A stretch of DNA of 64,000 nucleotides, taken from positions 1,178,001 through 1,242,000 of the forward strand of contig NZ_OZ197277.1 of the NCBI RefSeq assembly GCF_964291045.1, given 5' to 3'. Under the pieces are notes generated by a model. That model did no database searches and was not told where the DNA came from. It was given only the letters and a program-made list of their open reading frames with translations. The stretch's first letter is position 1. Each line of letters begins with the position of its first letter. Source of the DNA: PALSA-1444 sp964291045. GTDB lineage: Bacteria; Chlamydiota; Chlamydiia; Chlamydiales; Rhabdochlamydiaceae. Of this stretch, positions 35,678 to 44,502 are shown in pieces. The translations under genes were made by a program, and so were the position numbers.

Positions 35678-38590
35678 ATGGCATCAAAAATATCCTCCTC
35701 TTATAGATCGTTTAAAGTCACTTATACCACGCAATTAGAAGAACTAAGCGCTCATCTTACCGAGCTTGAGCACATCCCAACTGGCGCTAAAGTGCTTCAT
35801 ATTGCCTGTGATGATCCAGAAAATCTTTTCTGCCTCTCTTTTCAAACCTTTCCCTCTAACTCTAAGGGAGTGCCTCATATTCTTGAACACACGGTGCTCT
35901 GCGGCTCTCAAAAATACCCTGTTAAAGATCCTTTTTTTGCGATGACAAGAAGAAGTTTAAATAGCTTTATGAACGCCTTAACAGGCTCTGACTTCACCTG
36001 TTATCCAGCCGCCTCACAAGTGGAAAAAGACTTTTACAACTTGCTTGATGTGTATCTAGATGCGGTCTTTCACCCTTCTCTTCAAAAAGAGAGCTTTCTT
36101 CAAGAGGGACACCGTCTTGAGCTAAAAGACATCAATAACTTAGAGTCTCCTCTCATTCATCAAGGTGTTGTGTTTAATGAAATGAAAGGGGCTCTTGCCT
36201 CTTTTGAGAGCAGGATGTGGAATATCCTCTGTCAAGAGCTTTTGCCTGATTTAACCTACGCCCATGTCTCAGGAGGGACCCCTCAAGAGATCCCTCATCT
36301 CTCTTATGAAGAGCTGCTAGCGTTTCATCAAGAGTTCTACCACCCTTCTAGGTGTCTTTTCTTCTTTTATGGCAATATGCCCCTTGAAAAGCATCTAGAT
36401 GTGTTAGAAGAAAAGGCTCTCTTAGGAGCTCAAAAGCTCCCCCCTCTAGAGCCTATTCCTTTACAAAAACGGTTTCTAACCCCTAAATATCTCACAAGAT
36501 CTTACCCTCAGCAGCCCTCTGATGAGGGAGAAGCGATTGTCACCTTTGCTTGGTTAACAACTAGAGCAACAGATCAAGAGACGCTTCTTGCTCTTTTTCT
36601 CATCGACGCTCTCATTATGGAAAATGACGCCTCTTTACTGAAAATGGCTCTAACTCAATCAGGGCTTTGCTTAACAGCAGAGAGTTTTTTTGATCCTGAT
36701 ATGTCAGAGGTTCCCTACGGCATTATGTGTAAAGGGTGTGATGAAACAAAAGTGAAAGAACTAGAAACAATTCTCTTTAAAACCCTGCAAGACATCGCCT
36801 CTCAAGAAATCCCTGCTGATGCAATAGAATCTGCGCTCCATCAACTAGAACTTTCCCGAACAGAAATTGATGCCGATTCTGGCCCATTTGGCCTTTCTCT
36901 CTTCATGAAATCAGCGCTCACACTACAACATGGAGGGCGTCCTGAAAAAGCGCTTAAAATCCACTCTCTCTTTAACCATTTAAGAGAAGAGATTAAAGAC
37001 CCTCTATTCTTAGGGAATTTAATCCAGAAATTTTTCATGACTAACACCCACCGCATTTGCTTAACGATGGTTCCAGATAAAGATCTTTTAGAAAAAGAGG
37101 AACTATTAGAAAAAGAGGCGCTTAAAACATATCAACAAAAAGCCTCTTTGGAAGAAAAAAAGCAGATTAGAGAGCAAATGGAGCGTTTAAAGCAATTTCA
37201 AGAAAAACTTGAGCATCAAGATCTTGAATGCCTCCCTGAAGTCACATTAGAAGATGTTCCTCTTTTACCGAAGCCTCTTGTTTTAGAAGAAAAAAAACCT
37301 CTATTTATCTTCCCTTCTTTTACAAATGGTGTCGTCTATGCTGACCTTATCATGGATATCCCCTCTTTAACAGAAGAAGAGCTTCCTTGGGCTCAGCTTG
37401 TCACCATGCTTTTAGGAGAAGTAGGAGTAGGAGATAAAGACTATCTCACCTGGTTAGATGAGGTACAATCAAGTGTTGGTCTTATGAGCGCCTCTTTATC
37501 TTTTTACCCCCCTATTTCCTCTCCTGAAGCGCTAAAACCTACTCTTGTGATCCGGTCTAAGGCGCTAGAGAGAAATGCCACTTCGATGTTTCACCTCATG
37601 AAAGAGTTAGCCACTCAGGCAAAATTTCATGAAAAAGAGAGGATCATTGAGCTCATTGAGCAGCTCAATTTTGCTCTTCAACAAAATTTAAGCCGAAATA
37701 GCTTAAAGTACGCCTCTATGGCAGCTTTAAGTCATCTCTCTTTAGCTGGTTACTTAACAGAAAAATGGCACGGCCTTTCTTATGTGAAGTGGGTACAAAA
37801 TCTTGCTAAAGAGGCAAAGCAAAATATTGACCCCATTATCGGATCTTTAGAGCGCATCTATGATAAAATCACCTCCTTTCATAACGCCTCTTTAGTTCTT
37901 GGGTGTCAAAAGACCTTTAATACCTCTTCTATAGAGAGTTTATTCTCCCTTCCCTCTAAACCGTTTACCCCTTGGCAAAACCATTTTGTCCTAGAGAGTC
38001 CTGTATCTAAGGCAATCCCTATCACCTCTGCAGTAGGGTTTAATGCTGAAGCGTTTAAAGTGTGTACAGCAGCGCACCCTGACGCTCCTTTTTTAGCTCT
38101 TGCTTCTCAGCTGATGGAGCATCTTGTTCTTCACCCTAAAATCAGGGAACAAGGAGGAGCTTACGGAGCCTCTATCTCTTACATTCCTTTGCTGGGGCAT
38201 TTCACCTTTCAAACCTACCGTGACCCGCATTTAAAGAGCTCCCTGGATGCGTTTAAAGAGGCCGTGCTACGTATCTCTCAAGGAGAATTTTCTCTGAAAG
38301 AGTTAGAGTCTGCCAAGTTAGAGATGATCCAATCCCTTGATGCCCCTCTTGCTCCCTCAGCAAGAGCGTCTACTGCCTATGCTTATCTTAGGCAAGGAAA
38401 AACCTTTGCTCACCGTAAAGCTTATAGAGAAGCGCTCCTTGCTGCTACCCCTTCTCAAGTTGCAAAGGCCGTTAAGGAGCAGTTACTCCCCCGATTAGAC
38501 TCTGGTGTCATTGTTTCTCTTGGAAGTCAAGGGTGGCTTGAAAAAGAAACCGCTCTTCTGCAAAAACCCTTGCCTATTATTTCTATCTAA
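35678..38590 (+). CDS. M16C zinc metalloprotease (insulinase / presequence protease type)
   Basis: A 970-residue peptidase. The inverted zinc motif HxxEH is H67-ILE-H71 in 'GVPHILEHTVLCGSQKYP', and the third ligand is probably E168 in 'VVFNEMKGA'. Four M16 repeats separated by a charged coiled hinge (about 460-520, KKQIREQMERLKQFQ) give the clam-shell of PreP-like enzymes, which degrade short unstructured peptides. The C-terminal half holds 'KIREQGGAYGASISY', the substrate-binding RxxGGAYG-type motif. C. trachomatis has a gene of this type close to nrdAB (CT824, from memory). The upstream ribosome-binding site is weak. Confidence 0.92.
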   Translation: MASKISSSYRSFKVTYTTQLEELSAHLTELEHIPTGAKVLHIACDDPENLFCLSFQTFPSNSKGVPHILEHTVLCGSQKYPVKDPFFAMTRRSLNSFMNALTGSDFTCYPAASQVEKDFYNLLDVYLDAVFHPSLQKESFLQEGHRLELKDINNLESPLIHQGVVFNEMKGALASFESRMWNILCQELLPDLTYAHVSGGTPQEIPHLSYEELLAFHQEFYHPSRCLFFFYGNMPLEKHLDVLEEKALLGAQKLPPLEPIPLQKRFLTPKYLTRSYPQQPSDEGEAIVTFAWLTTRATDQETLLALFLIDALIMENDASLLKMALTQSGLCLTAESFFDPDMSEVPYGIMCKGCDETKVKELETILFKTLQDIASQEIPADAIESALHQLELSRTEIDADSGPFGLSLFMKSALTLQHGGRPEKALKIHSLFNHLREEIKDPLFLGNLIQKFFMTNTHRICLTMVPDKDLLEKEELLEKEALKTYQQKASLEEKKQIREQMERLKQFQEKLEHQDLECLPEVTLEDVPLLPKPLVLEEKKPLFIFPSFTNGVVYADLIMDIPSLTEEELPWAQLVTMLLGEVGVGDKDYLTWLDEVQSSVGLMSASLSFYPPISSPEALKPTLVIRSKALERNATSMFHLMKELATQAKFHEKERIIELIEQLNFALQQNLSRNSLKYASMAALSHLSLAGYLTEKWHGLSYVKWVQNLAKEAKQNIDPIIGSLERIYDKITSFHNASLVLGCQKTFNTSSIESLFSLPSKPFTPWQNHFVLESPVSKAIPITSAVGFNAEAFKVCTAAHPDAPFLALASQLMEHLVLHPKIREQGGAYGASISYIPLLGHFTFQTYRDPHLKSSLDAFKEAVLRISQGEFSLKELESAKLEMIQSLDAPLAPSARASTAYAYLRQGKTFAHRKAYREALLAATPSQVAKAVKEQLLPRLDSGVIVSLGSQGWLEKETALLQKPLPIISI

Positions 38591-38627
38591 CATAGAATAT
38601 TCCTTTTTACTGATAGAGTAAAGTAAA

Positions 38628-38700
38628 GGGCGTATAGCTCAGTTGGTAGAGCGCCTGTCTTACACACAGGTGGTCATAGGTTCGAGTCCTTTTGCGCCCA
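38628..38700 (+). tRNA. tRNA-Val (anticodon TAC)
   Basis: A 73-nt cloverleaf: acceptor GGGCGTA pairs with TGCGCCC, D-loop AGTTGGTAGA, anticodon stem CCTGT/ACAGG with loop CTTACAC, and T-arm GGTTCGAGTCC. The 3' CCA is not encoded. Confidence 0.96.
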
Positions 38701-38723
38701 TATTTTGCTTTTCTTACTTCTTT

Positions 38724-38797
38724 GCGGGAGTAGTTCAATTGGTTAGAGCACTGCCCTGTCACGGCAGAAGTTGCGGGTTCGAGCCCCGTCTCCCGCG
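38724..38797 (+). tRNA. tRNA-Asp (anticodon GTC)
   Basis: A 74-nt cloverleaf: acceptor GCGGGAG pairs with CTCCCGC, D-loop AATTGGTTAGA, anticodon loop CTGTCAC within CTGCC/GGCAG, and T-arm GGGTTCGAGCCCC. The discriminator is G, as expected for tRNA-Asp. CCA is not encoded. It follows tRNA-Val by 23 bases. Confidence 0.96.
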
Positions 38798-38833
38798 CAT
38801 TTTTTTCAAATGACTCACCTGTTTTTTCCCTCC

Positions 38834-39850
38834 TTATCCATTTGACATCGCTGTAAGCCAAGACACCTGTCTCTCAATGCGGTAAAAAGCGTTTTGCTGC
38901 GCTTTAAGATCTTGCATCCCAAGGATTGAAGACCGTTTTAACGATACTTCTTTCCAAACATCCTCAAAAACCTCTTCACTCTGCTCTAACCCTTTCTGAG
39001 GAAGCTCTATTTTTGCTGCATCCCACGCTTGATCAAGTCTATTATCCAATTGCCTATTACCACTCTGAGCTGGGACATCCGTAGCTGTGATGCCTTGAGC
39101 TGAGATACCTTGAGCTTTGATAAGAGTCTCTTGGGATACCGTAAAAGATCGTTGATCAAGAGGCGCTTTTCTCATCTTTTCTGAAGATATACTTAACTGT
39201 TTTTCTTTATTTCGGCTCTTTCCAAAAATACTTCCTGAAAGAGAAGAAAATTCTGTCATCCCCTCCCAAATATCATCGAAATCCCTCTCTTCTTTCTTAC
39301 GAGAATAAGAGTCATGCATCTTTTTTTCCTGAACGGTCTTTGAATCAAACAGTTTTTTTTGCGATCTCTTGTTACAGGGCTCATCACTTAGCACAGATTC
39401 GCTACTACTGAATAACGATTCTACAGTTTGCGTAAGATTTGTAAAAACCTCATCCACCTTCTTATCCGCGTAGTTACTAAGAGAAGTATTCACAAGCTCT
39501 CTTACCCTACTTGAACATTCTTTGCTCAACCTTTTTAAGAGCTCTTTGCCTAACTCTAAAAGCGCTTGACACTCTTTAAGAAGCCAATTCTTTAAAACGG
39601 TAATGATCTTCTTAAATGTGCCAGTCACTGCTACAATAAGAGCTGCCACTACTGTAGCTGTCACTGTAGCAGGAGCTGTCTTAATAACAACGGCTGCCAT
39701 TAAAACTCCAGCTGTGACTTTTGCAAGACAGAGGAGGTTTTGCCGGTTGAATCCAGATAACCCCTTAAGAAAGGCGTCTTTTGTCACAAAGTTAGGAAAA
39801 GCTCCCCTAGATGGGATCTGATTACTTTCTACAGCTTTCATTTTTATCAT
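38834..39850 (-). CDS. Inc-like protein with paired hydrophobic segments, unknown
   Basis: A 338-residue protein. Residues ~39-88 form two adjacent hydrophobic helices (LCLAKVTAGVLMAAVVIK, then TVTATVVAALIVAVTG), the bilobed pattern used to predict chlamydial inclusion-membrane proteins. A helical segment (~90-150) follows, then a polar, Ser/Lys/Glu-rich remainder to the end. No signal peptide or enzymatic motif is seen. GAGAGGAAA before the ATG supports the start. Upstream on the minus strand is the TGATAAAATAATAA motif also found before the T3SS-type genes. The role of T3SS-exported membrane protein is inference. Confidence 0.7.
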   Translation of the reverse strand: MIKMKAVESNQIPSRGAFPNFVTKDAFLKGLSGFNRQNLLCLAKVTAGVLMAAVVIKTAPATVTATVVAALIVAVTGTFKKIITVLKNWLLKECQALLELGKELLKRLSKECSSRVRELVNTSLSNYADKKVDEVFTNLTQTVESLFSSSESVLSDEPCNKRSQKKLFDSKTVQEKKMHDSYSRKKEERDFDDIWEGMTEFSSLSGSIFGKSRNKEKQLSISSEKMRKAPLDQRSFTVSQETLIKAQGISAQGITATDVPAQSGNRQLDNRLDQAWDAAKIELPQKGLEQSEEVFEDVWKEVSLKRSSILGMQDLKAQQNAFYRIERQVSWLTAMSNG

Positions 39851-39900
39851 AATTTCCTCTCAATAATGTCTGTTATTTAACACCTTGTTACTTCCTATAC

Positions 39901-39950
39901 TTATTATTTTATCATTTAATATTTTAATTTTAAACAATAATTAAAAAATT
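39901..39950 (-). promoter_or_regulatory. AT-rich promoter-like motif before the Inc-like gene
   Basis: On the minus strand an A/T tract runs into TGATAAAATAATAA (39914-39901), about 60 bases before the ATG at 39850. It matches the sites before 25480 and 26644. Confidence 0.45.
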
Positions 39951-40009
39951 AGTTTTATTTATTGATATATATTATAAATATAAAAATCGTACTCATTGCG
40001 GATGTGTTG

Positions 40010-41080
40010 CATATGTTTCCGAAGCAAAGCTTAAAGGGCTTCTTTTCCATAACATATAAAGGATCCTGTTCAATTTGAAAGCTGGGTAAAAGCTTTAGCT
40101 AGCTACCTAAGCTCTTTGCATTTTATCCCCGTAAATAGGGTCTGCCAAATTTTTAAAGATCTCCTTGGAATATCCCTATCCCCAGGGAGCTGTATGAACA
40201 TCAATACACAGCTTTTTACAGAGCTTTACTCGTTTGAAGAGGGATTAAAAAAGGATCTTTTAATTTCAAAGGTCTTACATTTTGATGAGACAGGAATGAG
40301 ATGCGAGAAAAAGCTGAAGTGGATCCATGGTGCAGCATCCAAGACGATAACTCTTTACATAATACATTCTAAAAGAGAAAAAACAGTCATGAATACCATC
40401 GGGATCTTACCTCTTTTCAAAAACTATGTTGTTCATGACCATTCAAATTCTTATTTTAATTATCTGGGCTCAAGTCATGTACTGTGTAATGTTCATCATT
40501 TAAGAAAGCTCAATTTTATCTATGAAGAGGAGAAAGAGGAGTGGGCCTTGGCCATGAAAAAGACTCTCCTGCTTGCTCATCAAGCTATCAAAAAAGGGCC
40601 TCTTAAAGAAGAAGTGATCAAAGAGATCAAGAGCTCTTACAATAAGGCTGTCCAAGAAGGACACTCCTATCACGCAACCCCCCAAATCTTTAGCTCTCGA
40701 AAAAAGAGGAAGAACTAAGTCAAAGACCAGAGAAAACCCTCCTAGATAGGCTAAAGCAAAATGCCTCCTCTGTTATAGCATTTACTAAGGGTTCTAAAAT
40801 CCCTTTTAGTAATCATCAAGAGGATATTTTAGATAGTTCAACTCAAACAAAAAATTAGAGAGTGCTTCCTAACATTTCTTAGAGGGAAAATTTTTTACCG
40901 AATTAGAAGTTATCTTTCCATAGCCCGTAAGCAAAACTGGAATATTTTGGAAGCTATCACTATCCAAGGAAACCCTTATCACTTAACAGGCCGTCCTCCC
41001 TTAACTCTTTAGATTTTTAAGAGCTAGATCATACTCCCCCTATACACAAATGTGTGTATAGGAAGTATCTAAATAATTAC
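40010..41080 (+). pseudogene. IS66 family transposase remnant, copy 1 (5' truncated)
   Basis: This is the C-terminal two thirds of an IS66 transposase (DDE_Tnp_IS66 type). 'HFDETGMRCEKKLKWIHGA' and 'VVHDHSNSYFNY' contain the first two catalytic acids; 'SHVLCNVHHLRKL' follows. The longest open part is 40116-40718. Beyond it the reading frame shifts at an A-rich run near 40700, and the terminal region (RIRSYLS-like, near 40910) is in another frame. The left ~500 bases of the element are absent. The right end carries a TATACACA hairpin and ends ATTAC at 41080, like copy 2. It cannot transpose by itself. Confidence 0.88.
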
Positions 41081-41126
41081 GAAAATAGAGTAAAATGCCT
41101 GTGTGACATAAACCCTTATACGAATC

Positions 41127-44100
41127 TTAATCGATTAATCCTGCTAAGAAAAACGCTCCCCATTGACGTGGTTTATTCCGCTCTGTTTCCATTGCCATAA
41201 GAACTGACTTCTGAAGAGCTTTTGCTTTATTAAGCTTGGGGGTCTCAATCCCTAAATAATGCCTATAAAAAGTATCTACCATCTTAACGGTCATCTCTCC
41301 TTCAGGAAGCGGCCAGTAACTAGCAATTGTGGATTTAGCTCCGGATCCTAAGAAAGACCAAATAGGACCAATACTTCCCTCTCTTTTGAGATTTCCTCTT
41401 CCTAAATGGCAAGCACTCATAAATACAAGATCAGCTTTTAATGTGAGTAAACTCTCATCTTTTTGTACCCCTAGTAGATTGATATCTTTTGCATGAAGGT
41501 CACCTGCTGGATATTTTTCATCCGGCGCTAACCTAAAGAACCCTTCAAAGACAGAGTAAGGGTCATCTAAAGGTTTTTGATTAGTCACTCCGTGAGCCGC
41601 AATATGAATAATCTTAGAATGAAGAGCATGTGTAAAGACATTTCCTACAGTCGCCTCTTGTTGAGTTAATACTTTTACATCAAAATTTTGCATCAGCGGC
41701 GCAATAATATCACGCACTTCACCTTCAGATTGTTCGAGATTGTTGTGTTTTTTATCAGAGGTTGTGGGATTGCCCATCAAAAGAACTTGGGTTGAAGCTT
41801 CTTTAGGCAGCTGATCTAGAAGAGAGAGCACTTGAATAGAAGGAGCTACCGAAAGTGGATAATTTTCAATCAGGTACTGATCTGTTTTGCTATTATAAAA
41901 GGCTCCAAAAGGAAGATGTGCTAAAAACCCATCAGGAATAAAGGTGAGGGTCTTCCCAGAACCTGGCGAAGGAATATGCTCTTCTAAAGGAGCAATTAAA
42001 AGCTCATACCAAGAAGAAAGTCTTTCTTCAAAAAATTGACTGGGTTGTTTTTGACCTCTTAATGGACGAGTTTTTTCAGTTTGATAGGGAAATGCTTTAA
42101 AAATGTGATCTAATTCTGAAAATACATTCTCTGGAATAGGTAAAGAAATGGATTGGAGAGGCTCTTTATCAGAAGATATAATCCATGCGTGAACAGAAGG
42201 GAGTTCTTTATTGAAAGTAGTAAGAGAATAGATAATGCAAGTCACATTAAGTTTTTCAGCTAAATTCTGTATGTCTTGAACTGAAAGAAGATTAAGATGA
42301 GAATATTGATTTTCTTTTACGCTTAAATGTTGAAATAAAAGAGAAGAGAGGGCACGGGCACGTCTTGTATCAGAAATCTCCAAAGCCTTGGTATTTTCTC
42401 CCTTTAATAAAACGCGTTCTAAACCTATATAAGGTTTTGATAACTCCTCAAATATAGAGATTTGCCACTGGGCGTGTTTTGCATCATGCTGAAGAGAGGC
42501 AAAAATCTCAATGCTTTGACGGAAATACTTTTCCGCTGGAAGGTACTGTTCTATCCCATAATAAGCCATTCCCAAATTACAATAAGCCCCTCCTTCCCCT
42601 ACCTTGTCTTTAAGCTCTAAAGCGATATTTAAACCCTTTTCATGGAAATCGATGGCTGTACGGATCTCTCCTAAAGAACGGTAAGCAATTCCCAAATTAT
42701 TATAAGCGCTTCCTTCCCTTATATTGTCTTCAAGTTCAAGAGCTATCTTTAAAGCCTTTTTATGAAAATCAATTGCTTTACGGGTCTCTCCCAAAGAATC
42801 GTAAGCAATTCCCAAATTACTATAAGCCCTTCCTGCCCCTATCTTGTCTTCAAGCTCAAGGGCTATTTTTAAATCCTTTTCATGGAAATCAATGGCTTTA
42901 CGGGTCTCTCCTAAAAAGTGATAAGCATTTCCCAAATTACTATAAGCGCATCCTTCCCCTACCTTGTCTTTAAGCTCAAGGGCTATTTTTAGATCCTTTT
43001 CATGGAAATCGATGGCTTTACGAGTCTCTCCTAAAGAACGATAAGCAATTCCCAAATTACCATAAGCGCTTCCTTCCCCTACCCTGTCTTTAAGCTCAAG
43101 GGCTATCTTTAAATGCTTTTTATGAAAATCGATAGCTTTACGGGGCTCTCCTGAAGAATCGTAAGCATTTCCCAAATTACTATAAGCCCTTCCTTCCTCT
43201 ATCTTGTCTTGAAGCTCTAGAGCGATCTTTAAAGCCTTTTTATGGAAATCGATGGCTTTACAGGAATCTCCTAGAGAATCATAAGCCATTCCCAAATTGC
43301 CATACGCCCCTCCTTCCCCTATCTTATCTTGAAGCTCTAGAGCTATCTTTAAATCCTTTTCATAGAAATCGATTGCTTTACGGGGCTCTCCTAAAGAATG
43401 ATAAGCATTTCCCAAATTGCCATAAGCCCTTCCTTCTCCTACCTTATCTTGAAGCTCTAGAGCGATCTTTAAATCCTTCTCATGAAAATTGATTGCTTTA
43501 CAGGGCTCTCCTAAAGACTCGTAAGCATATCCCAAATTACCATAAGCCTTTCCTTCTCCTACCTTATCTTGAAGCTCTAGAGCGATCTTTAAATGCTTTT
43601 TATGAAAATCGATGGCTTTACGGGGCTCTCCTGAAGAATCGTAGGCATTTCCCAAATTACTATAAGCCCTTCCTTCTCCTACCTTATCTTGAAGCTCAAG
43701 AGCGATCTTTAAAGCCTTTTTATGGAAATCGATGGCTTTACGGGAATTTCCTAGAAAATCATAAGCCATTCCCAAATTGCCATAAGCCCCTCCTTCCACT
43801 ATCTTATCTTGAAGCTCTAGAGCTATCTTTAAATCCTTTTCATGGAAATCGATTGCTTTACGGGTCTCTCCTAGAGAATAGTAGGCATTTCCCAAATTGC
43901 CATAAGCCCTTCCTTCTCCTACCTTATCTTGAAGCTCTAGAGCGATCTTTAAATCCTTTTTATGGAAATCGATGGCTTTACGGGAATTTCCTAAAGAATC
44001 GTAAGCAATTCCCAAATTGCAATAAGCTCTACCTTCTCCATCCCTGTCTTTAAGCTCTAAAGCGAAATTTAAATTCTTCTCGTAGTATGGAATTGCTTTT

Positions 44101-44423
44101 TGATACTCTCCTGATTTATAGTGAATCCCTCCCAAATTACTATAGCTCAATGAAAGAACCTCTTCTTTTGAGATCAGCTTAAGCTGCCTTTCTTTTTTAA
44201 ACAAATATGGTTTATTTGAAACATCTTGAAACATTTCACTGATAAGCCCATCATAAATCCTCCCTTTCACTTTCATCTCGAATAGTTTCTGAATCTGTGC
44301 AATACCCTCAGGAGTTTGATCAGAAAACCTATAAAGCCGGATTTTATCCTTTGAAGTATCTGAAGAGGGCAATGGTATTTTAATCAGCCCGGCTTTGCTT
44401 AAAGATTTTGCATGAATGTCCAT
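41127..44423 (-). CDS. TPR-CHAT protein 4 (1098 aa, about 13-14 TPRs)
   Basis: A 1098-residue paralogue of the TPR-CHAT proteins at 10164-20958. The N-terminal module has 'SDQTPEGIAQIQKLFEMKVK'; about 13-14 TPRs of 40 residues follow with consensus GETRKAIDFHEKDLKIALEL; a CHAT domain covers about 700-1098. The catalytic residues are placed at H944 (HIAAHGV) and C1005 (MSACHLGRG). Its TPRs are more alike than those of the other paralogues and end in a Gly-Glu linker of the type QDKVGEGRAYGNLG. The gene lies, in the opposite direction, between two IS66 copies, and only 46 bases separate its end from copy 1. It may have moved with them. Function is inferred from domains only. Confidence 0.9.
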   Translation of the reverse strand: MDIHAKSLSKAGLIKIPLPSSDTSKDKIRLYRFSDQTPEGIAQIQKLFEMKVKGRIYDGLISEMFQDVSNKPYLFKKERQLKLISKEEVLSLSYSNLGGIHYKSGEYQKAIPYYEKNLNFALELKDRDGEGRAYCNLGIAYDSLGNSRKAIDFHKKDLKIALELQDKVGEGRAYGNLGNAYYSLGETRKAIDFHEKDLKIALELQDKIVEGGAYGNLGMAYDFLGNSRKAIDFHKKALKIALELQDKVGEGRAYSNLGNAYDSSGEPRKAIDFHKKHLKIALELQDKVGEGKAYGNLGYAYESLGEPCKAINFHEKDLKIALELQDKVGEGRAYGNLGNAYHSLGEPRKAIDFYEKDLKIALELQDKIGEGGAYGNLGMAYDSLGDSCKAIDFHKKALKIALELQDKIEEGRAYSNLGNAYDSSGEPRKAIDFHKKHLKIALELKDRVGEGSAYGNLGIAYRSLGETRKAIDFHEKDLKIALELKDKVGEGCAYSNLGNAYHFLGETRKAIDFHEKDLKIALELEDKIGAGRAYSNLGIAYDSLGETRKAIDFHKKALKIALELEDNIREGSAYNNLGIAYRSLGEIRTAIDFHEKGLNIALELKDKVGEGGAYCNLGMAYYGIEQYLPAEKYFRQSIEIFASLQHDAKHAQWQISIFEELSKPYIGLERVLLKGENTKALEISDTRRARALSSLLFQHLSVKENQYSHLNLLSVQDIQNLAEKLNVTCIIYSLTTFNKELPSVHAWIISSDKEPLQSISLPIPENVFSELDHIFKAFPYQTEKTRPLRGQKQPSQFFEERLSSWYELLIAPLEEHIPSPGSGKTLTFIPDGFLAHLPFGAFYNSKTDQYLIENYPLSVAPSIQVLSLLDQLPKEASTQVLLMGNPTTSDKKHNNLEQSEGEVRDIIAPLMQNFDVKVLTQQEATVGNVFTHALHSKIIHIAAHGVTNQKPLDDPYSVFEGFFRLAPDEKYPAGDLHAKDINLLGVQKDESLLTLKADLVFMSACHLGRGNLKREGSIGPIWSFLGSGAKSTIASYWPLPEGEMTVKMVDTFYRHYLGIETPKLNKAKALQKSVLMAMETERNKPRQWGAFFLAGLID
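42540..44150 (-). repeat. 120-bp tandem repeat array encoding TPRs in TPR-CHAT 4
   Basis: About 13 units of 120 bp keep a constant phase. Neighbouring units around 43100-43900 are nearly identical, including a repeated pair (units near 43140 and 43620), so unit or block duplication was recent. Confidence 0.92.
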
Positions 44424-44502
44424 CTTGAACCTCTAATGGTTTAATTGAAAAACCCAATACTGAATACACTCTTCTATTTAATCAAGATTTTTTTCAATTT
44501 TG

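Noticed and set aside
38607..38861. Open frame of 84 codons on the minus strand
   Set aside because: It is the antisense translation of the two tRNA genes, a well-known artefact; the tRNAs account for the sequence.
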